From Pseudomonas spelaei (GTDB lineage: Bacteria; Pseudomonadota; Gammaproteobacteria; Pseudomonadales; Pseudomonadaceae), in NCBI RefSeq assembly GCF_009724245.1, contig NZ_WNNK01000031.1, positions 1-48,411 on the forward strand: a stretch of 48,411 bases of DNA, written 5' to 3'. Position 1 is the first letter of the stretch, and the number at the start of each line of letters is the position of its first letter. Shown one piece after another: positions 35,441 to 45,746 of the stretch. The notes under the pieces were generated by a model. The model was not told the DNA's origin. It did no database searches and saw only the letters and a program-made list of their open reading frames with translations. A program made the position numbers and the translations under genes.

Positions 35441-35980
35441 TCAGCGCACTGCCGACTTGGCCGCGCGCAACATGCGATCCGACAACTCTCCCGGCCCAAG
35501 GGCGCGGGCCAACGCCAAGCCACCGACCATCAACGCCATGTCAGCCAAGGCTTTGTCGGTGTCTTCAGGACTGGCGGCCAACTGGGCCGCCATTAGTTCA
35601 ACGTGCTCGTTGAGCACCCGGCGGAAGTCGTCCGGCAAGCGGCCCATCTCCCCCACCGTGGCAGGAATCGGGCAGGCCTGGGCCGTAGAGTCCCGGTGTT
35701 TGCGTGACAGGTAGAACGCTGCCACCAGGGCACGTCGTTCTTCACCCGTCAGCTCGGCGTCCATGTCGTCGATGGACGCACGACGCTGGGCCAGCAATTG
35801 ATTGAAGGCCTCCAGCATCAACGCGTCCTTGCTTTCGAAATGGGCATAGAAACCGCCCACGGTCAGCCCCGCCGCGCCCATGACTTCGCCGACGCTGGGC
35901 TCGGCCGGGCCACGCTGGACCAGCGCGGCACTGGCGGCCTGAAGAATGCGTTCACGGGTTTGCGCTTTTTTATCGTTCAT
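35441..35980 (-). CDS. TetR/AcrR-family transcriptional regulator
   Basis: The 179-residue repressor has an N-terminal TetR helix-turn-helix (residues about 8-55; TRERILQAA, then TVGGFYAHFESKDAL) and a ligand-binding C-terminal domain with a conserved cysteine in ACPIP. It heads a probable operon with the alpha/beta hydrolase and thioesterase. A perfect AT-rich inverted repeat lies 25-49 bases before its ATG, so autoregulation is likely. The ligand is unknown. Confidence 0.92.
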   Translation of the reverse strand: MNDKKAQTRERILQAASAALVQRGPAEPSVGEVMGAAGLTVGGFYAHFESKDALMLEAFNQLLAQRRASIDDMDAELTGEERRALVAAFYLSRKHRDSTAQACPIPATVGEMGRLPDDFRRVLNEHVELMAAQLAASPEDTDKALADMALMVGGLALARALGPGELSDRMLRAAKSAVR

Positions 35981-36004
35981 CGCTGCCTCCGAATATTACG
36001 AGTA

Positions 36005-36029
36005 AAATATTATTCCCATAATAATATTT
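36005..36029. promoter_or_regulatory. Candidate operator for the adjacent TetR regulator
   Basis: Two perfect 10-bp arms, AAATATTATT and AATAATATTT, flank the five-base spacer CCCAT. Size, position just upstream of the tetR start and AT content fit a TetR-type operator that overlaps the promoter. Confidence 0.65.
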
Positions 36030-36098
36030 AGCAAGTCATTGAGTTGACCATTGGTCAGAAGAATTATCAGGGAGAGAGGAAATCGGCAAACGCCAGAC

Positions 36099-36133
36099 AA
36101 ACAAAAGGGCCATTCAATAATTGAATGACCCTT
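36099..36133 (-). terminator. Rho-independent terminator of the tRNA-Glu/Ala cluster
   Basis: On the minus strand AAGGGTCATTCAA-TTA-TTGAATGGCCCTT forms a 13-bp stem (one G-T pair) followed by TTGTTTGTC. It lies 26 bases past the last tRNA-Glu. Confidence 0.88.
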
Positions 36134-36158
36134 AAAAATCCCGCAGAGCGGGTAATCG

Positions 36159-36234
36159 TGGCGTCCCCTAGGGGACTCGAACCCCTGTTACCGCCGTGAA
36201 AGGGCGGTGTCCTAGGCCACTAGACGAAGGGGAC
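36159..36234 (-). tRNA. tRNA-Glu (TTC anticodon), copy 2
   Basis: The 76-nt minus-strand cloverleaf begins GTCCCCTTCGTC and ends GGGGAC-G-CCA. The anticodon loop between CCGCC and GGCGG reads CTTTCAC, giving TTC. It is identical to the copy at 36439-36514. Confidence 0.95.
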
Positions 36235-36312
36235 ACAAACCTTCTATACAACATGATCAGGCTGAGTCTGATCAGTTCAAGGACGGTGTGGCCAGACCTT
36301 GAACGTGTAAAT

Positions 36313-36388
<76 letters not shown>

Positions 36389-36438
36389 GGATTTTTCGCC
36401 TCGCGGCGCAGCAGACCTTTCGAGCTGCTTGTTGAAAC

Positions 36439-36514
36439 TGGCGTCCCCTAGGGGACTCGAACCCCTGTTACCGCCGTGAAAGGGCGGTGTCCTAGGCCAC
36501 TAGACGAAGGGGAC
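36439..36514 (-). tRNA. tRNA-Glu (TTC anticodon), copy 1
   Basis: This is the same 76-nt tRNA-Glu sequence as at 36159-36234, 280 bases away. It follows tRNA-Ala copy 1 in the minus-strand transcript. Confidence 0.95.
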
Positions 36515-36593
36515 ACAAACCTTCTATACAACGTGATCAGGCTGAGTCTGATCGAATTCAAGGACGGTGTGGCCAGACCTTGAACCTGTAAAT

Positions 36594-36669
<76 letters not shown>

Positions 36670-36774
36670 TCGTCGGTGAGGACGGGGCGAATCTTAAGGG
36701 CGTATTGGAAAGCTGTCAAATTTTTTTTCAACAATTTCCAAAATTTTTTGCCGACATAACAATCACTTACCGAC

Positions 36775-36798
36775 TAAACCCCGGAAAACCGGGGTTTA
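36775..36798 (-). terminator. Terminator hairpin of gltX
   Basis: TAAACCCCGG-AAAA-CCGGGGTTTA is a perfect 10-bp stem starting 19 bases past the gltX stop. No long T-run follows on the minus strand, so some readthrough into the tRNA cluster is possible. Confidence 0.7.
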
Positions 36799-36816
36799 AT
36801 CGTTACAACTGCTTAC

Positions 36817-38298
36817 TCAGGCGATAGCGCCCAGCAGCTTTTCCCATTCCTTGTTTTCTTTCTTCGACACACCACCAAGCAAATCAAGGGCTTGGCGCAG
36901 GCGGAAACGGGTCAGGTCCGGACCGAGAATTTCCATCGCATCCAGCACCGACACCGAGCTGGCTTGCCCGGTGATCGCGGCAAACATCAATGGCATGGCA
37001 TCGCGCAGTTTCAGCTCGAGGGATTCAACCACCGCCTGGATCGTCGCGGTGATCGCATCCTTCTCCCACTGACGCAGGCTTTCGAGCTTCCACAGGATCA
37101 ACTGCATCAACTGACGAACCTGATCGCCCGAAAGCTTCTTGGACTCGAACAGCTTGGCATCCGGGTTCACGCCACCGGCAAAGAAGAACCCGGCCAACGG
37201 TGCGATCTGGCTGAAGGTTTCCACCCTGCCCTGCACGTGCGGTGCAATCTTCATCATGTACTCGGGGTTCAACGCCCATTGCTGCACACGACTGGCGAAC
37301 TCCTCTACCGGCAAGTCGCGCAGCCACTGGCCGTTGAGCCAGGACAGTTTCTCGACGTCGAAGATCGGCCCACCCAGGGACACGCGGGACAGGTCGAAGT
37401 TATCAACCATTTCCTGCAGCGAGAACTTCTCGCGCTCGTCCGGCATCGACCAGCCCATGCGGCCCAGATAGTTGAGCATCGCTTCCGGCATGAAGCCCAT
37501 GCGCTCGTAGAAGGTGACCGAGGTCGGGTTCTTGCGCTTGGACAGCTTGCTCTTGTCCGGGTTACGCAGCAGCGGCATGTAGCACAGCTGCGGCTGCTCC
37601 CAGCCAAAGTACTCGTAGAGCAGGATCAGCTTCGGGGCCGATGGCAGCCACTCTTCGCCACGCAGTACGTGGGTGATGCCCATCAGGTGGTCGTCGACCA
37701 CGTTGGCCAGGAAGTACGTCGGCAGGCCGTCGGTCTTCATCAGCACTTGCATGTCCATGCGATCCCACGGGATCTCGACATCGCCACGCAGCATGTCCGG
37801 TACCACGCAGACGCCTTCGCTCGGCACCTTCATGCGGATCACATGCGGCTCGCCAGCGGCCAGGCGGCTGGCGACTTCTTCCTTGGACAGCAGCAGTGCA
37901 CGGCCGTCATAGCGCGGGGTTTCGCCCCGGGCCATTTGCTCGGCGCGCATCTGGTCCAGTTCTTCGGCGGTGCAGAAGCACGGGAAGGCATGGCCCATGT
38001 CGACCAACTGCTGGGTGTACTTTTTGTAGATCTCGCTGCGCTCACTCTGCCGGTACGGGCCATGCGGGCCGCCGACGTCCGGGCCTTCAGCCCAGGTGAT
38101 GCCCAGCCAGCGCAAGGCATCGAAAATCTGCTGTTCAGACTCACGGGTCGAACGCAGTTGATCGGTGTCTTCAATCCGCAGGATAAATTCACCGCCATGC
38201 TGCTTGGCAAAGCAGTAGTTGAACAAGGCGATGTAGGCAGTGCCAACGTGGGGATCCCCAGTGGGCGATGGCGCGATGCGCGTGCGGACGGTGGTCAT
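36817..38298 (-). CDS. gltX: Glutamate--tRNA ligase
   Basis: The 493-residue class I synthetase charges tRNA-Glu. The HIGH-type motif PSPTGDPHVG is at 10-19 and the KMSKS-type loop SKLSKRK near residue 251. The C-terminal anticodon-binding domain is complete. The ATG at 38298 gives the conserved MTTVRTRIAPSPTG start; the frame upstream lacks family content. The tRNA-Glu genes it serves lie directly downstream. Confidence 0.97.
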   Translation of the reverse strand: MTTVRTRIAPSPTGDPHVGTAYIALFNYCFAKQHGGEFILRIEDTDQLRSTRESEQQIFDALRWLGITWAEGPDVGGPHGPYRQSERSEIYKKYTQQLVDMGHAFPCFCTAEELDQMRAEQMARGETPRYDGRALLLSKEEVASRLAAGEPHVIRMKVPSEGVCVVPDMLRGDVEIPWDRMDMQVLMKTDGLPTYFLANVVDDHLMGITHVLRGEEWLPSAPKLILLYEYFGWEQPQLCYMPLLRNPDKSKLSKRKNPTSVTFYERMGFMPEAMLNYLGRMGWSMPDEREKFSLQEMVDNFDLSRVSLGGPIFDVEKLSWLNGQWLRDLPVEEFASRVQQWALNPEYMMKIAPHVQGRVETFSQIAPLAGFFFAGGVNPDAKLFESKKLSGDQVRQLMQLILWKLESLRQWEKDAITATIQAVVESLELKLRDAMPLMFAAITGQASSVSVLDAMEILGPDLTRFRLRQALDLLGGVSKKENKEWEKLLGAIA

Positions 38299-38493
38299 GG
38301 CGGGTCTCGAATGGGCAATAAAACTGAAATTGAAACAAGGGGCGAATGGTAACAGCCCCAGGCACTCGGGCTCCAGCGTACGAAGGCTAACAAAGGGCAT
38401 ATAGGCCAAGCTTCGGTCTAAAGCCCAGAACGGCTATTGGCCAGAACATTGACTGGCTATATTCCATTACCTTTTGTTACCGACATCGCCCTC

Positions 38494-39540
38494 ATGCCTG
38501 CCCCACTCAAACGCCGCCTGTTTATCTTCCTGTTTATCGTGGCCCTGGTCGCCGCGGGTTTCTTCGCCCAGTGGTTCTTCAAGGGCCGCTTTTATGAAAG
38601 CACCGACAACGCCTACGTCCAGGGCGAGATCACCCGTGTGTCCAGCCAGCTCGGCGCGCGGATCGTCGAGGTGAAAGTGGGCGATAACGAGCACGTCGAA
38701 AAAGGCCAGTTGCTGGTCAGGCTCGAAGGTGACGACTTTCACCTCGCCGTCGACCGCGCCAACGCCGCCCTTGCCACCCGCGAAGCCGAACGCTTGCAGG
38801 CCCAGAGCAAGCTGACTCAGCAAGCCAGCCTGATCGCTGCCGGTGAAGCCCAGGTGTCGTCCAGCCAGGCCAGCCTGGGCCGCGCGCAGATCGACCTGTC
38901 TCGCGCCCAAACCCTGCGCAAGCCCGGCTATGTCTCGGAAGAACGGGTCACCACCCTGTCTGCCGACAACCATATCGCCCGCTCCCAGGTCGCCAAGGCC
39001 CAGGCCGACGTGCAAGGCCAGCGCCAGCAGGTCAATGCCCTGAGTGCCGAAATCAAGCGCCTCGATGCACAGATCGCCAACGCCCGCGCCGACCTGGCCC
39101 AGGCCGAGCTGAACCTGACCCGCAGCGAAATCCATGCGCCCATCAGTGGCCTGATCGGCCAACGCGCCGCGCGCAATGGCCAATACGTGCAGGCCGGCGC
39201 CTACCTGTTATCGATCGTCCCGGACCAGGACATCTGGATCCAGGCCAACTTCAAGGAAACCCAGATCGGCCACATGCAGGCCGGGCAAAAGGCCGAACTG
39301 ACCTTCGACGCCTACGGCGACACACCGATCGAGGCGCGGGTCGACAGCCTGTTTGCCGCTTCCGGCGCGCAGTTCAGCCTGTTACCGCCAGACAATGCCA
39401 CCGGCAACTTCACCAAAGTCGTACAACGGATTCCGGTGAAACTGACCTTTGCCGCCGACAACCCGCTGCACGGCAAAATCCGTCCCGGCATGTCGGTGAC
39501 CGTCAAAGTGAACATCAAAGACCCAAACGATGGCCGGTGA
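38494..39540 (+). CDS. HlyD/EmrA-family efflux periplasmic adaptor
   Basis: The 348-residue membrane-fusion protein has one N-terminal membrane anchor (about residues 8-28), then a lipoyl/barrel-sandwich half (STDNAYVQGEIT, GQLLVRL). A long alpha-helical hairpin and the returning half (APISGLIGQRAARNGQYV) follow. It connects the inner-membrane transporter to an outer-membrane channel. The ATG at 38494 is chosen because the frame upstream begins only with TTG and lacks family sequence. It overlaps the transporter gene by 11 bases. Confidence 0.9.
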   Translation: MPAPLKRRLFIFLFIVALVAAGFFAQWFFKGRFYESTDNAYVQGEITRVSSQLGARIVEVKVGDNEHVEKGQLLVRLEGDDFHLAVDRANAALATREAERLQAQSKLTQQASLIAAGEAQVSSSQASLGRAQIDLSRAQTLRKPGYVSEERVTTLSADNHIARSQVAKAQADVQGQRQQVNALSAEIKRLDAQIANARADLAQAELNLTRSEIHAPISGLIGQRAARNGQYVQAGAYLLSIVPDQDIWIQANFKETQIGHMQAGQKAELTFDAYGDTPIEARVDSLFAASGAQFSLLPPDNATGNFTKVVQRIPVKLTFAADNPLHGKIRPGMSVTVKVNIKDPNDGR

Positions 39541-41080
39541 TCAACTGCTGCGCCCTGTCGGCGAACCGACCCGGCGCGACTGGATCGCGGTGATGAGCGT
39601 GATGCTCGGCGCCTTCATGGCCGTGCTCGACATCCAGATCACCAACTCGTCCCTCAAGGACATCCAGGGCGCGCTGTCGGCCACCCTGGAAGAAGGCTCG
39701 TGGATTTCCACCTCGTACCTGGTGGCGGAAATCATCATGATCCCCCTCACCGCCTGGCTGGTGCAGTTGCTGTCGGCACGGCGGCTGGCGGTGTGGGTCT
39801 CGGCGGGGTTCCTGGTCGCCTCCTTGATGTGCTCCATGGCCTGGAGCCTGGAAAGCATGATCGTGTTCCGCGCCCTTCAGGGCTTTACCGGCGGCGCGCT
39901 GATCCCCCTTGCCTTCACCCTGACCCTGATCAAACTGCCGGAACATCACCGCGCCAAGGGCATGGCGATGTTCGCCATGACGGCCACCTTCGCCCCTTCC
40001 ATCGGCCCGACCATCGGCGGCTGGCTCACCGAAAACTGGGGCTGGGAATACATCTTCTACATCAACATACCGCCCGGCCTGCTCATGATCGCCGGGTTGC
40101 TGTATGGCCTGGAGAAAAAAGACTCCCACTGGGAACTGCTGAAAAGCACCGACTACCTCGGCATCGTCACCATGGCCGTAGGCCTTGGGTGTTTGCAGGT
40201 GTTTCTTGAGGAAGGCCATCGCAAGGACTGGCTGGAGTCGAGCCTGATTGTCAGCCTGGGCACCGTCGCCCTGTTGAGCCTGATCACCTTTGTGATCGTG
40301 CAGATGTCCAAGCCCAACCCGCTGATCAACCTGCGCATCCTCGCCAACCGCAACTTTGGCCTGTCGAGCATCTCCAGCCTGGGGATGGGCGTGGGGTTGT
40401 ATGGCTCGATCTACCTGTTGCCGCTGTACCTGGCGCAGATCCAGAACTACAACGCCCTGCAGATCGGCGAAGTGATCATGTGGATGGGCGTTCCCCAGCT
40501 GTTCCTGATTCCGCTGGTGCCCAAGCTGATGAAATACGTATCGCCAAAATGGCTGTGCACGTTGGGCTTCGGGCTGTTTGGCCTGGCGAGTTTTTCCTCG
40601 GGAGTGCTCAACCCGGACTTTGCCGGCAGCCAGTTCAACCAGATCCAGATCATCCGCGCCCTGGGGCAACCGTTGATCATGGTGACGATCTCGTTGATTG
40701 CCACCGCGTACATCCTGCCGCAGGACGCGGGGTCGGCTTCAAGCCTGTTCAACATCCTGCGCAACCTGGGCGGCGCGATCGGGATTGCGCTGCTGGCGAC
40801 CTTGCTGGATGCGCGAACCAAGACCTACTTTGATTACCTGCGCGAGGCGATTGTGCCGAGCAATCCGCAGGTGGCGGAGCGGATGGCGACGTTGACCGAG
40901 AAGTTTGGCAATGAGACGGCGGCGTTGGGCAAGCTGAGTGAGATTGCGCATCAGCAGGCGCAGATCATGGCGTATAACGATGCGTTTCACTTTGTGGGGT
41001 TGGCGCTGGGGGTCAGTATGGTGGCGATCTTGTTGACCAAGGCGTTGCCGGCGGGGGTTAAGGCTGGGGAGGCGCATTAG
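39530..41080 (+). CDS. DHA2-family MFS multidrug transporter (EmrB/QacA type)
   Basis: The 516-residue protein has about 14 hydrophobic segments. AVLDIQITNSSL in the first helix, STSYLVAE, and RALQGFTGGALIPL match DHA2 drug:proton antiporters. With the EmrA-like partner upstream it would form a tripartite exporter together with an outer-membrane protein not encoded here. The start overlaps the adaptor gene, so translation is coupled. Drug specificity cannot be predicted. Confidence 0.92.
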   Translation: MAGDQLLRPVGEPTRRDWIAVMSVMLGAFMAVLDIQITNSSLKDIQGALSATLEEGSWISTSYLVAEIIMIPLTAWLVQLLSARRLAVWVSAGFLVASLMCSMAWSLESMIVFRALQGFTGGALIPLAFTLTLIKLPEHHRAKGMAMFAMTATFAPSIGPTIGGWLTENWGWEYIFYINIPPGLLMIAGLLYGLEKKDSHWELLKSTDYLGIVTMAVGLGCLQVFLEEGHRKDWLESSLIVSLGTVALLSLITFVIVQMSKPNPLINLRILANRNFGLSSISSLGMGVGLYGSIYLLPLYLAQIQNYNALQIGEVIMWMGVPQLFLIPLVPKLMKYVSPKWLCTLGFGLFGLASFSSGVLNPDFAGSQFNQIQIIRALGQPLIMVTISLIATAYILPQDAGSASSLFNILRNLGGAIGIALLATLLDARTKTYFDYLREAIVPSNPQVAERMATLTEKFGNETAALGKLSEIAHQQAQIMAYNDAFHFVGLALGVSMVAILLTKALPAGVKAGEAH

Positions 41081-41090
41081 ACCGAGGTGC

Positions 41091-41165
41091 GGCCATCGCA
41101 GGCAAGCCAGCTCCCACACGTGACCGCATTCCAATGTGGGAGCTGGCTTGCCTGCGATGAGGCCC
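41091..41165. repeat. REP palindrome pair between emrB-like gene and uvrB
   Basis: Inverted arms at 41094-41118 and 41135-41159 contain ATCGCAGGCAAGCCAGCTC and CCCACA, with a 16-base spacer and flanking GGCC. It lies between convergent genes and may also end transcription from both sides. Confidence 0.9.
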
Positions 41166-41181
41166 CAACAGTCACTGCCAA

Positions 41182-43197
<2,016 letters not shown>

Positions 43198-43543
43198 AAC
43201 GTACCTCTGAAGTCACCCCGGGCCGGTCAAAAACGGCGGGGACGAAAAAGACCGCGACCCGCGACTTCTCAGTGCAGGTGGCAGGAAAAAAACCATGATA
43301 GCTGTAGAAGTGGTGGCGAATGTGACGGGTTTCAAGGCAAACGTCCTACATGCCATGGGGCATCCATGTTGCAATAAGACTAACGGTCGAGAAATAAACC
43401 GAAAAACTTGGCCGAAAAGCCATTTCGGCTGTCGCCGCGAGCGGTGATGGCCTCTATACTAGCTCCCCGTTTGTGCACCGCTCTAGTGCAATCGGCTGGA
43501 GCGTGACACGTCCCTCCTTTCCCCACTCAGAGCCGCCGCAAAA
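43198..43543. other. Gene-free divergent promoter region between uvrB and the aminotransferase gene
   Basis: No gene is seen. A TATACT element at 43455-43460 on the plus strand is a candidate -10 for the aminotransferase gene, with no strong -35. A short palindrome ATGCC-ATGG-GGCAT lies near 43351-43364. Both are weak calls. Confidence 0.4.
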
Positions 43544-44740
43544 ATGAGCCTGTTCTCCGCTGTCGAAATGGCACCACGCGATCCAATCCTGGGCCTCAAC
43601 GAAGCATTCAACGCCGATACCCGGACCACCAAGGTGAACCTTGGCGTGGGCGTTTACTGCAACGAGGAGGGGAAAATTCCACTCTTGCGTGCCGTTGCCG
43701 AAGCGGAAGCCATTCGCGTGGCGCAACACGCCGCCCGTGGCTACTTGCCGATCGACGGCATCGTCGCCTATGACCAGGCCGTGCAAAAGCTGCTGTTTGG
43801 CAATGACTCGCCGCTGATCAGCTCCGGCCGCGTCATCACCGCCCAGGCTGTCGGCGGTACCGGCGCCCTGAAAATCGGTGCCGACTTCCTCAAGCAACTG
43901 CTGCCCAACGCTGTCGTCGCCATCAGCGACCCAAGCTGGGAAAACCACCGCGCCCTGTTCGAAGCGGCCGGTTTCCCGGTGCAGAACTATCGCTACTACG
44001 ACGCCGCCACCCACGACGTAAACCGTGCCGGCCTGCTGGAAGACCTCAACGCCCTGCCGCCGCAGTCCATCGTTGTGCTGCACGCCTGCTGCCACAACCC
44101 GACCGGCGTCGACCTGAGCCCGGCCGACTGGAAACACGTGCTGGACGTGGTCAAGGCGAAAAACCTGGTGCCGTTCCTCGACATGGCCTACCAGGGCTTT
44201 GGCGACGGCATCGACGAAGACGCCGCTGCAGTGCGCCTGTTTGCTGAATCGGGCCTGACCTTCTTTGTGTCCAGCTCGTTCTCCAAGTCGTTCTCGCTGT
44301 ACGGCGAGCGCGTCGGTGCACTGTCCATCGTCACCGACTCCAAAGAAGAAAGCGCGCGCATCCTGTCCCAGGTCAAACGCGTGATCCGCACCAACTACTC
44401 CAACCCGCCGACCCACGGCGCAGCGGTTGTGGCAGCGGTGCTGAACAACCCTGAGCTGCGCGCCCAGTGGGAAGCCGAACTGGCCGAAATGCGCCTGCGC
44501 ATTCGCGGCATGCGCGAGCAGATGGTGGCCGAACTGGCCAAGGCCGCTGCGGGCCACGACTTCAGCTTCGTCGGCCGCCAGCGCGGGATGTTCTCCTACT
44601 CCGGCCTGACCGTTGAACAAGTCACCCGCCTGCGCAACGAGTTTGGCATCTACGCCCTCGACACCGGCCGCATCTGCGTGGCCGCGCTGAACCAGGCGAA
44701 CATCGGTGCCGTGACCAGGGCGATCGTTCAAGTGCTGTAA
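43544..44740 (+). CDS. Aromatic/aspartate-type amino acid aminotransferase
   Basis: The 398-residue class I PLP aminotransferase of the AspC/TyrB type has the PLP lysine in SSFSKSFSLYGERVG (Lys248) and CCHNPTGVDLS upstream. The start MSLFSAVEMAPRDPILGLNE matches this subfamily. It would transfer amino groups between aspartate or aromatic amino acids and 2-oxoglutarate; which substrate dominates cannot be read. The uvrB neighbourhood is the arrangement I remember in pseudomonads. An intrinsic terminator follows. Confidence 0.92.
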   Translation: MSLFSAVEMAPRDPILGLNEAFNADTRTTKVNLGVGVYCNEEGKIPLLRAVAEAEAIRVAQHAARGYLPIDGIVAYDQAVQKLLFGNDSPLISSGRVITAQAVGGTGALKIGADFLKQLLPNAVVAISDPSWENHRALFEAAGFPVQNYRYYDAATHDVNRAGLLEDLNALPPQSIVVLHACCHNPTGVDLSPADWKHVLDVVKAKNLVPFLDMAYQGFGDGIDEDAAAVRLFAESGLTFFVSSSFSKSFSLYGERVGALSIVTDSKEESARILSQVKRVIRTNYSNPPTHGAAVVAAVLNNPELRAQWEAELAEMRLRIRGMREQMVAELAKAAAGHDFSFVGRQRGMFSYSGLTVEQVTRLRNEFGIYALDTGRICVAALNQANIGAVTRAIVQVL

Positions 44741-44755
44741 GCCTGAGCGCGCTGC

Positions 44756-44790
44756 AAAAAAGGGGAAGCCAACATGGCTTCCCCTTTTTC
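44756..44790 (+). terminator. Rho-independent terminator of the aminotransferase gene
   Basis: GGGGAAGCC-AACAT-GGCTTCCCC followed by TTTTTC starts 21 bases past the stop codon. The upstream A-run makes it symmetrical. Confidence 0.93.
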
Positions 44791-44827
44791 ATGCGCGATA
44801 CTCAACATTGCGCAGGAGCCTGATCTC

Positions 44828-44932
44828 TGTAGCCGCTGCCGAGGCACGAGGCTGCGATGGGCTGCGCAGCAGACCCCGAGGGCGGTCCTGCGGCCCGCAT
44901 CGCAGCCTCGCTAAAGCTCGACAGCTGCTACG
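44828..44932. repeat. Long imperfect palindromic intergenic repeat, copy 1
   Basis: This element of about 105 bases begins TGTAGCCGCTGCCGAGG, has GAGGCTGCGATG in its left arm and CATCGCAGCCTC in its right arm, and ends CTAAAGCTCGACAGC. It shares its left half and right core with the element at 45587-45700. It does not encode a protein. Confidence 0.8.
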
Positions 44933-44985
44933 TGGAGATAGAGATGCTGTAGGCCTGACCGCGATGCTCAACGTTGCACAGATCA

Positions 44986-45085
44986 AATGTGGGAGCTGGC
45001 TTGCCTGCGATAGCATCACCTCGGTAGGGCTGATACACCCAGGTGCCCGCATCGCAGCCTCGCTAAAGCTCGACAGCCGCTACGC
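44986..45085. repeat. REP half-site plus partial copy of the long repeat
   Basis: ATGTGGGAGCTGGCTTGCCT plus GCGATA (44986-45011) is a single REP arm like those at 41091. It is followed after 40 bases by a copy of the right end of the 44828 repeat (about 45050-45085: CATCGCAGCCTCGCTAAAGC and onward). The composite suggests a deletion or recombination between repeats. Confidence 0.7.
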
Positions 45086-45151
45086 GGAGATAGAGCTTTG
45101 AGCCCATAGCCCCTAGACTGAACCCCAACTGCCCTTTGCTGTGAGAACCCC

Positions 45152-45361
45152 ATGAGAAACGACGACCTGGACCTGCGTGCCGACCGCGACGAGCTGGACC
45201 ACTTCACCCCTCGCGCCCCTCAAGCCAAGCGCCAGAAAAGCCTCGTGCTGCAAGTCGCCCTCGGCGTCTTCCTCGGCGGTTTAGCGTTGTGGCTGGTGCA
45301 ACTCGGCGCCGGCGCCCTGATCGCCAAGCTGGCCATGGGTACCCTGCAGTTCGGCGGCTGA
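45152..45361 (+). CDS. Small single-pass membrane protein, unknown function
   Basis: The 69-residue protein has a charged N-terminal half (residues 1-29) and one hydrophobic segment (about 30-52; LQVALGVFLGGLALWLVQL) with a second weaker one to the end. The ATG has a GTGAGA element upstream. I do not recognise a function. A small hypothetical gene lies directly downstream on the same strand, so they may be co-transcribed. The codon pattern (high GC3) supports a real gene. Confidence 0.7.
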   Translation: MRNDDLDLRADRDELDHFTPRAPQAKRQKSLVLQVALGVFLGGLALWLVQLGAGALIAKLAMGTLQFGG

Positions 45362-45398
45362 CCCATCCATTCAAACAGTTACCCGCTGAGCAGACACC

Positions 45399-45557
45399 AT
45401 GAACCGCCGCAAAAAAATCAAGCAGCTCTTAAAGGCCCACGCCAAAAAGGCCAGCGCCAAATTAGCACCCGCCAGCAAGGATAAATACATCAGCAAAGCT
45501 GACCGACTGAAGCTGGAAGCTGAACCCACTCAGGACCAGCCCTTTCAAGATCTTTGA
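45399..45557 (+). CDS. DUF2986-like small basic protein
   Basis: This 52-residue frame begins MNRRKKIKQLLKAHAKKA, continues with KDKYISKADRLKLE and ends QPFQDL. The Arg/Lys-rich start and the YISKADR segment match what I remember of DUF2986 proteins, which occur in many gammaproteobacteria and have no known function. The ribosome-binding site is weak. It begins 37 bases after the small membrane protein gene. Confidence 0.72.
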   Translation: MNRRKKIKQLLKAHAKKASAKLAPASKDKYISKADRLKLEAEPTQDQPFQDL

Positions 45558-45586
45558 AAAAAACAGGCCCATTAAGCGCGCGCACT

Positions 45587-45700
45587 GAACCTGTAGCCGC
45601 TGCCGAAGAATGAGGCTGCGATGGGCTGCGTAGCGGCCCCAAGGCGGCGGTCCTGCGGACACGCATCGCAGCCTCGTGCCTCGGCAGCGGCTACAGGTTC
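45587..45700. repeat. Long palindromic intergenic repeat, copy 2
   Basis: AACCTGTAGCCGCTGCCGA at the left and TCGGCAGCGGCTACAGGTT at the right are perfect inverted arms. An inner pair GAGGCTGCGATG / CATCGCAGCCTC lies inside them. The whole 114-base element can fold into one long hairpin. It lies between convergent genes and may act as a bidirectional transcription stop. Confidence 0.88.
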
Positions 45701-45746
45701 GGAGAGCCGTAAGGCTGTTTTTCAAAGGCCTTGAAAGTGCTGCCAC

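Noticed and set aside
43198..43543. LexA (SOS) box for uvrB
   Set aside because: No CTG-N10-CAG sequence with the expected AT-rich interior was found near the uvrB start.
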